This document shows, piece after piece, positions 24,833-32,665 of a stretch of 37,029 nt of DNA (position 1 is the first letter of the stretch; every line of letters begins with the position of its first letter). The notes beneath the pieces were generated by a model. It made no database searches and was not told the DNA's origin. It worked only from the letters and a program-made list of their open reading frames with translations. Source of the stretch: an uncultured Collinsella sp. (lineage in GTDB: Bacteria > Actinomycetota > Coriobacteriia > Coriobacteriales > Coriobacteriaceae); contig URKT01000009.1 of the NCBI GenBank assembly GCA_900548495.1, positions 1 through 37,029 on the forward strand. The letters run 5' to 3'. The position numbers and the translations under genes were made by a program.

Positions 24833-26713
24833 CTAAATCGTGGGAAACGCGACGACGTCGGCGGGGCGTGCCAATGTCTCGGCAATACGGCCTTGCACCT
24901 CGAGCAGGCAGTCGAGCAACAGCGGGTTAAAGGTGCCGCACTTACCGTCCAGGATCATCTGGATCGCCTCCTTGTGCGGGATAGCGTCCTTGTACACGCG
25001 CACGCTCGTCAGCGCATCATACACGTCGGCCACCGAGACCACCTGTGCGGCAATGGGAATCTCGTCGCCCTTAAGGCCATCGGGATAACCCCTGCCGTCC
25101 CAGCGCTCGTGATGCCAACGCGCAATCTGGTACGCATATTCCATAAGCGCATTGCCGACGTGATGGCGGCCCAGCTCAAGCAACATGTCGGCGCTAATCG
25201 TAGTATGCGTCTTCATAATCTCGAACTCCTCGAGCGTAAGGCGCCCGGGTTTGTTGAGAATCGCATCGTCGATCGACATCTTGCCGATATCGTGCAGCGC
25301 CGAAGCCAGGGCAATCGTGGAGCGTTCCTCATTGTCGAGGGAGATCGTGCCGCTACGCTGGACCAGACAGCCAAGCAGCAGCTCGGTCAGCTTCTCGATG
25401 TTCGTAACGTGCCTGCCGCTCTCGCCATTGCGAAGCTCCATGACGCCGGCCATGATGTCGATGAGCATGCGACTGTTCTTGACGCGCTCGTTGTACTGCT
25501 GGGACAGCAGGCTCGTCAGGCGGCGCTGCTTGGCGTATAGGCGGATGGTGTTGCTTACACGGCGGCGCACGACACGGGAGTCAAACGGGCGGTTGATATA
25601 GTCCGAGGCGCCCAGCTCGTACGCGCGCAAAACCATATCATCGGAATCTTCACTCGAAATCATGATGAAAGGCAGATTGTCGATACCCGATCGGCGCGAC
25701 AGATCGGCCAGCACCTCAAAGCCGCTTATGCCCGGCATGACAATATCCAGCAGCACGAGCGACAACTCATCGCCATAGCGGTCGACCATGTCGAGCGCCG
25801 TACGACCGTTGTCGGCCTCGAGGATGCAATACTCGTCCTTGAGCATCTCGTTGAGAATGGCTCGGTTCATGTCGGAGTCATCGACAATAAGCACCAAAGG
25901 CTTTTCGCTTTGGAAGGCTTCGATGGAATCGGCGTCGGTCACGACCGTACCGGCTTTTGCCTTAGCGCGGCTCAATAACTGGACAGCGCGGCCAACTCCC
26001 TCATCGACCGTCTCGCCATGAATGCGAACGCCACCAATACATGCCGTCAAGCTCACGTACTCATGGCCCGGAACAATCGTGGCATGAACGGCATCGGACA
26101 CCTGGTGCAGGCGACGGGTGAAGTCATCGGAGGGAATATTGGGCATGACGACCACAAACTTGTCGCAGCCATAGCGTACAAGCTCGTCAGTCGAACGAAT
26201 TCCGCTGCGTATGGCCGTCGCCACAGCACCGAGCGCAAGGTCGCCGGCATGACGGCCACACGTATCGTTGAAGACCCTAAAATCATCAAGGTCGATCACC
26301 GCAACGCCGGCATTCATGCGGGCGCTACGGAGCTTTTCCTCGTAATATCGGCGATTGCGCACACTCGTCAGCACATCGGTGTAGACGAGGTCCTCTTCTG
26401 CAGCCTCTTGCTCATCGATCGGACGCACCATCAGCAGGACGTGAGGCTCGCCCTCAACCTTCAGAGGGCGCAGGCGAGCGCGGTACTCGGTACCATCATT
26501 GAGCAGCTGCTCCGACACCTCATCGGAATCTGCCAAGGCCTCAAGACTCGACTGACGCAGACAAGGGCACCGATTGCCGGCGAGCAGGCAGTTAGGCTCG
26601 CTCTTAATCTGATCGGCCGACAGCAAACGCACCACGGGGTAGGTCTTCGCGACGCGGGCGACCTCGGCGGCAGCCTCCTCGTCGGTTAGATTGACCTCGT
26701 GATTATTGAGCAT
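24833..26713 (-). CDS. Response regulator with degenerate GGDEF, REC and HD-GYP domains
   Basis: The 626-aa protein has an N-terminal PAS-like sensor region (~1-105), a GGDEF-like domain (~108-260) whose signature is GCDKF (182-186), a receiver (~272-395) with acidic pair Asp278-Asp279 and phospho-Asp323 (LLDIVMPG), and an HD-GYP phosphodiesterase (~405-610). The last has HDIGKM (His474, Asp475) and HHERWDGRGYPDGL. GCDKF lacks two catalytic positions of GGDEF, so cyclase activity is doubtful; the HD-GYP motif is intact and predicts c-di-GMP hydrolysis. The receiver's conserved Lys before Pro is Arg (YINRPFD). The order GGDEF-REC-HD-GYP is unusual because the receiver is in the middle. Its Hpt partner follows. 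AGGAAGG precedes the ATG. Confidence 0.93.
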   Translation of the reverse strand: MLNNHEVNLTDEEAAAEVARVAKTYPVVRLLSADQIKSEPNCLLAGNRCPCLRQSSLEALADSDEVSEQLLNDGTEYRARLRPLKVEGEPHVLLMVRPIDEQEAAEEDLVYTDVLTSVRNRRYYEEKLRSARMNAGVAVIDLDDFRVFNDTCGRHAGDLALGAVATAIRSGIRSTDELVRYGCDKFVVVMPNIPSDDFTRRLHQVSDAVHATIVPGHEYVSLTACIGGVRIHGETVDEGVGRAVQLLSRAKAKAGTVVTDADSIEAFQSEKPLVLIVDDSDMNRAILNEMLKDEYCILEADNGRTALDMVDRYGDELSLVLLDIVMPGISGFEVLADLSRRSGIDNLPFIMISSEDSDDMVLRAYELGASDYINRPFDSRVVRRRVSNTIRLYAKQRRLTSLLSQQYNERVKNSRMLIDIMAGVMELRNGESGRHVTNIEKLTELLLGCLVQRSGTISLDNEERSTIALASALHDIGKMSIDDAILNKPGRLTLEEFEIMKTHTTISADMLLELGRHHVGNALMEYAYQIARWHHERWDGRGYPDGLKGDEIPIAAQVVSVADVYDALTSVRVYKDAIPHKEAIQMILDGKCGTFNPLLLDCLLEVQGRIAETLARPADVVAFPTI

Positions 26714-26924
26714 ATGGGGCCCTTCCTATCGTTACGCACGGCAACGGTGCATATCAATTGGTACAAGGGTAACATCTAACAGCTGAAGGCAAACGCGCGA
26801 TTATCGTTACATTTTTATGACCTGGCAAACGGCGGTAATGGAGCTGCGGGCGCGCGGTTATGGGCGCATTCGTTAACAATGACGAAACGCTAACAGTCCC
26901 TCTCCCCGCAGGTCATCGAGCGTG

Positions 26925-27722
26925 CTAAAGCTCCAAGACATCGCGAACGGCGTTTGCCGCCGTAACGGGGCGATCGCGCAGACCGTTATGCGCACCCGGG
27001 ATCGTCACAAGGGGGCAATCGAGATATTCGGCAGCCGCTCGCGTGCCAGCCTCGCGGGGTGTATCGACCGAAAGCTCGCCCAAAAACACGGCCGACACTG
27101 CCTTTGACGCGCGGGCGCGCTCCCAGTCGGGAGCATATGTCATATTTGTTCCGTATTCATTGGCCATAAAGCAACGACCATTGCGTAGGGCATGCTTGGC
27201 TTCTGCCTCGGTCGTCCCAGGAGCCTCGGGGTCCAAGTCGCCGAGAGCTCCCAAGAAAAGCCGGAGCGCCCTTGAAACCTTTCCAGCCGCAATCATATCG
27301 AGCAAAACCGAAGCTGCGCCCATACCGACGCCTTCGGCCGACACAGCCGGCTCATGCAGAATCGCACGGGCGACGAGATGGGGTTCGGTGCGAAGAAGCT
27401 CCAGCGCCACCAACGTACCGGCGCTATGCGCAAGCACATTTGCCGGAGCGCCAACGTGTTCGATCACGGCTTGCAGGTCGGCGGCCTGAGCGGCAAGATC
27501 ATAGCTGTCGTCTGCCGCATCGCTGCTGTCACCGCAGCCGCGGCGGTCGTAGGCAATTACGCGGTAGTTGCGACTGAGCTCACAAGCGATACCGTCAAAA
27601 AATGTGCCGTCGACACAAGCGCCGTGCACGCACACCAAGGCAGTAGCATCAGGTGACACATCCGGGCCGGCATATTCGCGACAGGCAATCGTGGTGCCTG
27701 CATTCTCGACCGTAAAATCCAT
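26925..27722 (-). CDS. Alpha/beta hydrolase
   Basis: The 265-aa protein has the alpha/beta hydrolase fold: oxyanion region VCVHGACVDG, DRRGCGDS after strand 4, nucleophile elbow LAHSAG (Ser100) and a C-terminal PGAHNG carrying the catalytic His. An Asp acid near the DCPLVTIPGAH segment is plausible. Substrate class (ester, lactone, peroxide) cannot be resolved. GGGGG lies 6 nt upstream of the ATG. It is divergent from the radical SAM gene, with ~225 bp between, and stands alone. Confidence 0.9.
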   Translation of the reverse strand: MDFTVENAGTTIACREYAGPDVSPDATALVCVHGACVDGTFFDGIACELSRNYRVIAYDRRGCGDSSDAADDSYDLAAQAADLQAVIEHVGAPANVLAHSAGTLVALELLRTEPHLVARAILHEPAVSAEGVGMGAASVLLDMIAAGKVSRALRLFLGALGDLDPEAPGTTEAEAKHALRNGRCFMANEYGTNMTYAPDWERARASKAVSAVFLGELSVDTPREAGTRAAAEYLDCPLVTIPGAHNGLRDRPVTAANAVRDVLEL

Positions 27723-27947
27723 GTTGTGCCCCCATCATCAACGCCCATCCAGTTGCACGTCAGTGCGGTTGGATGGACCCGTATTGCCTTACGCCTTGTT
27801 AACAGATTAACTGTACCCGACCCGAGGCTTTTCATGACACGGCATAATGAGCGACGTGAAAAAACGAAACTTGTAAAGCAAGGGCCCGCACCTTGCTTTG
27901 GAGCCGATGCTATGCTTAGGCACAATTGTCTTGAGGAGCATATGCCT

Positions 27948-28724
27948 ATGTCTACGTTTTTGAATGCCAGCCCCATCTTTGGGCCCGTCCGCAGCCGTCG
28001 TCTGGGCCTTTCGCTCGGCGTCAATATGATGCCGGCCAGCGGCAAGATCTGCACGTTCGACTGCATCTACTGCGAAAACGGCCTCAACGCCGAGCGCCCC
28101 TGCCATGAGCCGTACAACACAGCTGCCGTGGTACTCGACGCGCTCGAGGCAAAGCTGCGCGAGATGGCAGCCGAGGGCGAGCTCCCCGATGTAATCACCT
28201 TCGCAGGCAACGGCGAGCCCACTGCCGCACCGGAGTTTCCGCAGGCCATCGCCGGCGCCGTCGCGCTTCGCGACGAGCTTGCCCCAAACTCCAAGATCGC
28301 CGTGCTCTCCAACGGCACGCGCGCCGACCGCCCCGAGGTGCACGACGCGCTCATGATGGTCGACGACAACATCCTCAAGCTCGACACGGTCGACCCGGCG
28401 TTTATCCAGCTGCTCGACCAGCCCGTTGGCCCCTACGATGTAGAGCACCAGGTCGAAACGTTCGCGAGCTTTTACGGTCACGTTATTATCCAGACGATCT
28501 TTTTGACCGGCGAGTATCAGGGCAAGCTCATCGACAACACCGGCGAGGAGTACGTTGCCCCCTGGCTCGCAGTGCTCGAGCGCATTCGTCCGCAGGAGGC
28601 GACCATCTACACGGTGGCGCGCGAGACGCCGGTCGCCGGCCTTGCCAAAGCGGCGCCCGAAGTGCTCGACACGATCGCCACACGCGTGCGCGCCCTCGGC
28701 ATCCCTTGCCAGGTGAGCTACTAG
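27948..28724 (+). CDS. Radical SAM protein (COG0731-like)
   Basis: The start is put at ATG 27948 because GAGGAG (27933-27938) gives 9-nt spacing; ATG 27942 is in frame but only 3 nt away. The ~258-aa protein has the [4Fe-4S]/SAM motif CTFDCIYC (CxxxCxxC). Ahead of it the stretch GPVRSRRLGLSLGVN matches the N-terminus typical of COG0731 radical SAM proteins (Fe-S oxidoreductases related to the TYW1 core). FAGNGEPTAAPEF fits the GGEPT-like SAM-binding strand. Family members are often annotated only generally; the reaction here is unknown. A hairpin repeat lies just downstream, before the methionine aminopeptidase gene. Confidence 0.92.
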   Translation: MSTFLNASPIFGPVRSRRLGLSLGVNMMPASGKICTFDCIYCENGLNAERPCHEPYNTAAVVLDALEAKLREMAAEGELPDVITFAGNGEPTAAPEFPQAIAGAVALRDELAPNSKIAVLSNGTRADRPEVHDALMMVDDNILKLDTVDPAFIQLLDQPVGPYDVEHQVETFASFYGHVIIQTIFLTGEYQGKLIDNTGEEYVAPWLAVLERIRPQEATIYTVARETPVAGLAKAAPEVLDTIATRVRALGIPCQVSY

Positions 28725-28765
28725 CAAAACCACGCAGCAGCTAGTGCCCGCCATCCCACTCCATC

Positions 28766-28832
28766 AGTTGCGGTGATATAGTTCCTGTTTATGCTGTTAA
28801 ACCGCTTAAATCGGAACTATATCACCGCAACT
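28766..28832. repeat. Hairpin repeat with 20-bp arms and 27-nt loop, copy 1
   Basis: AGTTGCGGTGATATAGTTCC (28766-28785) and its perfect reverse complement (28813-28832) flank a 27-nt loop. A second copy is at 35152-35218. The right arm ends next to the -35 region of the methionine aminopeptidase promoter (-10 TATACT, 28854-28859). Confidence 0.92.
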
Positions 28833-28853
28833 TTTATGGACGCGTGAGTGGGC

Positions 28854-28859
28854 TATACT
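28854..28859 (+). promoter_or_regulatory. -10 element for the methionine aminopeptidase gene
   Basis: TATACT lies 25 bp before the ATG at 28885, which is preceded by AGGAAG. No good -35 is seen: the expected position is CTTTTA at the edge of the hairpin repeat. Confidence 0.45.
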
Positions 28860-28884
28860 AGCTGCGGATGAAAGGAAGTTAGCC

Positions 28885-29772
28885 ATGTATGACAAAGGAC
28901 CCGTACCCGGCCGCAACGACGCCTGCTGGTGCGGCAGCGGCAAAAAATATAAGAAATGTCACAGCGCCTTCGACGAGCGCCTCGAGCGCCTGTGGGAGGA
29001 GGGCTGGGAAGTTCTACCCCGCACGCTCTACAAGACGCCCGCCGACATCGAGGGCATCAAGCGCTCCGCCGCCATCAACGTGGGCGTGCTCGACTACGTA
29101 GGCGAGCACATCGCCGCGGGCATGACCACCAACCAGATTGACCAGATGATCTACGACTACACCGTCGAGCACGGTGGCACGCCGGCCGATCTCAACTACG
29201 AGGGCTACCCCAAGAGCGTGTGCACCTCGATCAATGATGTGGTCTGCCACGGTATCCCCTGTGATACGGACGTGCTGCACGAGGGCGACATCATCAACGT
29301 CGATTGCTCCACGATCCTGGACGGCTACTTTAGCGACTCGAGCCGCATGTTCTGCATCGGCGAGGTCTCGGCCGAGCGTCAGCGCCTGGTCGACGTCACT
29401 CGCGCCAGCGTGGAGGCGGGTCTGGCCGCCGTCAAGCCGTGGCTACCGCTGTCCGTGATGGCCGAGGCCGTGCAAAAGACGGTCGAGGACGCCGGTTATA
29501 GCGTGGTGCGCGAGTACGGCGGACACGGCATCGGCAAGGAGTTCCACGAGGACCCGTTTGTGGGCTTTACCACCGAGGCGCCCGATGTGGACACCATCAT
29601 GGCTCCGGGCATGGTCTTTACCATCGAGCCCATGGTCAACGCCGGAGCGCCCGACATTAAGATTAGCAAGGGCGACGGCTGGTGCGTACGCACCAAGGAC
29701 GGCAGTGATTCGGCCCAGTGCGAGGTACAGCTCGTGGTGACCGAGGATGGTTACGAACTGCTGAGCTGGTAG
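28885..29772 (+). CDS. map: Type I methionine aminopeptidase with N-terminal SEC-C zinc motif
   Basis: The 295-aa protein removes the initiator Met from new proteins. Residues 1-28 form a SEC-C zinc motif (Cys14, Cys16, Cys25, His26 in DACWCGSGKKYKKCH) that may tether it to ribosomes or other partners. The pita-bread catalytic domain has metal ligands Asp140 (IINVD), Asp151 (YFSD), His214 (GGHGIG), Glu248 (IEPM) and Glu280 (QCEVQ), and substrate His122 (CHGIP). Extra-long MetAPs with SEC-C are common in Actinobacteria and Clostridia. AGGAAG precedes the ATG. Confidence 0.97.
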   Translation: MYDKGPVPGRNDACWCGSGKKYKKCHSAFDERLERLWEEGWEVLPRTLYKTPADIEGIKRSAAINVGVLDYVGEHIAAGMTTNQIDQMIYDYTVEHGGTPADLNYEGYPKSVCTSINDVVCHGIPCDTDVLHEGDIINVDCSTILDGYFSDSSRMFCIGEVSAERQRLVDVTRASVEAGLAAVKPWLPLSVMAEAVQKTVEDAGYSVVREYGGHGIGKEFHEDPFVGFTTEAPDVDTIMAPGMVFTIEPMVNAGAPDIKISKGDGWCVRTKDGSDSAQCEVQLVVTEDGYELLSW

Positions 29773-29834
29773 CCGTGGATGCGCCGGATGCCGACGGGCA
29801 CGCCCGTCTTGCATTCGGCGTTTTATTTGAGCGT

Positions 29835-29882
29835 TTTGCCTGATAAAACTTGCCAAAATTAACCTGTCCCTTTTTGGCAGGT
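29835..29882. repeat. ~45-bp dispersed hairpin element, copy 2
   Basis: ACTTGCCAAAA (29848-29858) pairs with TTTTGGCAGGT (29872-29882) with one G-U pair; the loop is TTAACCTGTCCCT. It lies in the leader of the dehydrogenase gene, ending 20 bp before its start. It shares flank and loop with copy 1 (19901-19946) and copy 3 (31077-31120). Confidence 0.85.
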
Positions 29883-29901
29883 CGAGCTGAGAGGACTGCT
29901 T

Positions 29902-30837
29902 GTGAACATCCTGGTTTTGTTGCCTGTCAACGACCGTCATCGCGCAATTCTTGAGTCGAGCGCTCCGGGCGAGGACTTTATCTACACGAGCTCCGACGCC
30001 GCCACGCGCGAGCAGGTCGCCGATGCCGACGTGATCTTGGGCAACATCGACCCTGGCATGCTCACGGCATGCGAACATCTCCAGCTGTTGCAATTGCAGA
30101 CCGCCGGCTATGACGACTACCTTGCCGCCGGCACCGTGCCGGCCGACGCCAAACTGTCTTGCTCGGTGGGCGCCTACGGCCAGGCCGTAAGCGAGCACAT
30201 GTTTGCCATGGTGCTGTCTATGATGAAGCGTCTGCCCGGCTATCACGATCTGCAGCGTGAGCATCGCTGGAAGGATTTGGGGCCGGTTACCTCGCTCAAA
30301 AACGCCAACGTGCTGGTGCTGGGCGCGGGCGATATCGGCGGCCACTTTGCCACGCTCTGCCGTGGCATGGGTGCGCACGTCCGCGGCATCAAGCGCCATC
30401 CGCTCGTCTACCCCATTGTGTTTGAGGACATGGACGGCATGGATGCCCTGTCTGAGCGCTTGGCGGAGGCAGACGTCGTCGCATCTTTTATGCCGAGCAC
30501 ACCCGAGACCCGCGGCCTGGCGAACGCCGAGTTCTTCGCCGCGATGAAACCGGGCGCCTTCTTTGCCAACGGCGGCCGCGGCGACCTTGTGGTCGCCGAC
30601 GACTTGGTTGCCGCCCTGGAGTCGGAACATCTCGCCGGCGCCGCGGTCGACGTCACCGACCCCGAACCGTTGCCTGAGACAAGCCCCCTGTGGGATGCGC
30701 CTAACATGCTCATCACGCCGCACGTCTCCGGCTGGTTCCACCTGGCAGCCACGCTCAACAATGTGGTCGACATTGCCGCAGAGAATCTGCGTCACCTGCA
30801 AGCTGGCGAGACCCTGCGCTGCTGGATCGAACATTAA
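29902..30837 (+). CDS. D-isomer-specific 2-hydroxyacid dehydrogenase
   Basis: The 311-aa protein is a D-2-hydroxyacid dehydrogenase-type enzyme. The nucleotide site is VLVLGAGDIGGHFATL (GxGxxG), and active-site residues are expected in NGGRGDLV (Arg) and LITPHVSGW (His). Strand 2 ends in GIKRHP rather than an acidic residue, which suggests NADPH rather than NADH. An NADPH-linked hydroxypyruvate/glyoxylate reductase is one possibility, but the substrate is unproven. The GTG start (29902) has GAGAGGA upstream; the leader contains hairpin element copy 2. A single-gene unit followed by two strong hairpins. Confidence 0.93.
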   Translation: MNILVLLPVNDRHRAILESSAPGEDFIYTSSDAATREQVADADVILGNIDPGMLTACEHLQLLQLQTAGYDDYLAAGTVPADAKLSCSVGAYGQAVSEHMFAMVLSMMKRLPGYHDLQREHRWKDLGPVTSLKNANVLVLGAGDIGGHFATLCRGMGAHVRGIKRHPLVYPIVFEDMDGMDALSERLAEADVVASFMPSTPETRGLANAEFFAAMKPGAFFANGGRGDLVVADDLVAALESEHLAGAAVDVTDPEPLPETSPLWDAPNMLITPHVSGWFHLAATLNNVVDIAAENLRHLQAGETLRCWIEH

Positions 30838-30839
30838 GA

Positions 30840-30866
30840 ATTACGCCGTTTTACAAACGGCGTAAT
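30840..30866 (+). terminator. Perfect 12-bp hairpin at the end of the dehydrogenase gene
   Basis: ATTACGCCGTTT (30840-30851) pairs with AAACGGCGTAAT (30855-30866) around TAC, starting 2 nt after the stop codon. There is no T run behind it, so it may be a weak terminator or 3'-end processing stem. Confidence 0.7.
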
Positions 30867-30879
30867 GAGCCGACGCTGC

Positions 30880-30978
30880 GAGCCCGCCGTTTGGCCAATC
30901 TGCCGTTCAATTTTAAAGGCGCGACCAGAAGGTCAGCGCCTTTTCATTTCACGGCACCTTGGCTCAAACGGCGGGCTC
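30880..30978. repeat. Nested long palindrome with embedded terminator
   Basis: Outer arms: GAGCCCGCCGTTTGG from 30880 and its inverted copy ending at 30978 (CAAACGGCGGGCTC). Middle arms are TGCCGT / ACGGCA. The inner hairpin, AAAGGCGC-GACC-AGAA-GGTC-A-GCGCCTTT (30915-30943), is followed by TTTT. The inner part looks like a rho-independent terminator; the outer layers form a ~99-nt fold not needed for termination. Confidence 0.8.
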
Positions 30979-31076
30979 TCGCTGACTTTTATTCGACCTG
31001 CGGGATCTGACTAGCGCAGGCTCTGCCTATGAAGTCCTAGCAGTTCCGTCTTGTCGTTGGCGTTGAAGCATTTGCC

Positions 31077-31120
31077 CAGATAAAACCTGCCAAAATTAAC
31101 ATCCCTTTTTGGTAGGTTTT
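31077..31120. repeat. ~45-bp dispersed hairpin element, copy 3, acting as M18 gene terminator
   Basis: AAAACCTGCCAAAA (31082-31095) pairs with TTTTGGTAGGTTTT (31107-31120) with one G-U pair. The loop is shorter than in the other copies (TTAACATCCCT, lacking CTG of the CCTGTCCC motif). On the minus strand it begins at the M18 stop codon and ends in a T-rich tract, so it probably also works as the terminator of that gene. Confidence 0.85.
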
Positions 31121-32504
31121 AGAGCTCCACGCTTTCGGCGCCGTTGATGTTGAGGTTGCGCTCGTAGAAGGCCGTGAGGGCGCGGATGGCGTACATCACG
31201 TCGCGCACGCCGCCGGTCTCGTAGCTCGAGTGCATGGCAAGCTGCGGCAGGCCCACGTCCACAGCATGCATGCTCGCCTGCATATTGGAAAGATTGCCGA
31301 GCGTGGAGCCACCGGCCATATCGCTCTTGTTGGCGAAAGCCTGCGTTGGCACGTCGGCGTCATCGCAGATGGCCTGGAACACCGCGCGGCTAAAGGCATC
31401 GGTGCAGTAGTGCTGGTTAGCGGCTTCCTTGATGACGATGCCGCCGTTAAGCACCACCTGGTTGCGGGCGTCACACTTCTCGGCATGATTGGGATGCACG
31501 GCATGTGCGTTGTCGCAGCTCACGAGCATCGAGGCGGCAAGGGCGCGATGATACGACTCGTCGTCAAAGCCCAGCGAGCCGTTAATGCGGCGCAGTGCAT
31601 CGGCCAAGAACGTCGACATGGCGCCCTGCTTGGTCTCGGAGCCAACCTCCTCGTTATCAAAGCAGCAGAAGACCGAAACATCGTGCGCGTTCTCGGCACC
31701 CAAAAATGCCTGCAGCGAGGTGTAGGCGCAGGCCAGGTCGTCGAGCTTGGGCGTCGAGATAAACTCGTCGGCCCAGCCCCAAATGCGCGCATCCTGACGA
31801 TTGACCAGGAACAGATCGCGGCCCAAAATTTGCTCGGGCTCAACGTCCAGCTCATCGGCAATCAGAGCGTCAAAATCTCCCTGCTTGAGTTCACCGGCGC
31901 TGATGAGCGGGCACAGGTCAACGGCTCGGTTGGGAGCAAAACTCTCGTTAACGCCACGGTTCATATGGATGGCAAGGCTCGGAATAATGGCAACCTCGCG
32001 CTCGGTGGCAAGCAGGCGGCTCTCAATACGGTCGCCCTCGCGCACCAGCACGCGGCCCGCGAGCGCCAGTGGACGATCGAACCAGGTGTAGTCGATCATG
32101 CCGCCGTAGGCCTCGGTGTTCAGACGCAGCGTCTCGCCTGCGCCGTCGAGCTCGGGCACAGCCTTGACCTTAAACGTCGGCGAATCGCTGTGCGACGCCG
32201 TGAGCTGAAAATGATAGTCGCCGGCAACGCCGTCCTCGCCCCACGTAGCAGTCAGGTCCTCGCCCACCTTAAAGGCAACGACGCTCGAGGTGTTGCGCTG
32301 CGTGTAATAACGCCCGCCCGGCTCGATGTCCCATGCCGCGTTCTCGGGCAGGTAGGTAAAGCCCGCCTCGTCGAGCTCGGCTATAATGGTCGCCGCCGTA
32401 TGGAACATGCTGGGGCATGCCTCGATAAAGTCGATAAGGTCGTTGGCGGCCTCGATATCGTCGGCCGTCACGTGCGCGCGCTCGGGCGTTTCCTGATCCG
32501 TCAT
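31119..32504 (-). CDS. M18 family aminopeptidase
   Basis: The start is set at 32504 (MTDQETPERAH) because AAGGGGAG lies 3-4 nt upstream; an upstream in-frame extension of 37 codons has no support. The 461-aa enzyme is a co-catalytic zinc peptidase of family M18, a dodecameric cytosolic aminopeptidase. Motifs: ASHSDSP (metal His and Asp), CFDNEEVGSETKQGA (Glu catalytic/metal ligands), and GGSTLGN near the C-terminus followed by AMHSSYETGG (last metal His). It removes acidic or neutral N-terminal residues in peptide turnover. Single-gene unit ending in hairpin element copy 3. Confidence 0.95.
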   Translation of the reverse strand: MTDQETPERAHVTADDIEAANDLIDFIEACPSMFHTAATIIAELDEAGFTYLPENAAWDIEPGGRYYTQRNTSSVVAFKVGEDLTATWGEDGVAGDYHFQLTASHSDSPTFKVKAVPELDGAGETLRLNTEAYGGMIDYTWFDRPLALAGRVLVREGDRIESRLLATEREVAIIPSLAIHMNRGVNESFAPNRAVDLCPLISAGELKQGDFDALIADELDVEPEQILGRDLFLVNRQDARIWGWADEFISTPKLDDLACAYTSLQAFLGAENAHDVSVFCCFDNEEVGSETKQGAMSTFLADALRRINGSLGFDDESYHRALAASMLVSCDNAHAVHPNHAEKCDARNQVVLNGGIVIKEAANQHYCTDAFSRAVFQAICDDADVPTQAFANKSDMAGGSTLGNLSNMQASMHAVDVGLPQLAMHSSYETGGVRDVMYAIRALTAFYERNLNINGAESVEL

Positions 32505-32665
32505 GCTCTCCCCTTTCGCTGGGTTGATGGTCCCCTCCAGCATACCCCGCCACGCCAGCGCCGCACTCTTCATTCCGTGCTTAATTCCGCGCCACTCACC
32601 AAGTTGAGCCATCATGCCCGTGCACCTTTTGCGACAATTACGCTAACAGGACGAGAGGAGTCGTC

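Noticed and set aside
26714..26924. Possible terminator or small RNA between the HD-GYP gene and the alpha/beta hydrolase gene
   Set aside because: No stable hairpin with a T tract or clear promoter pair could be found by eye.
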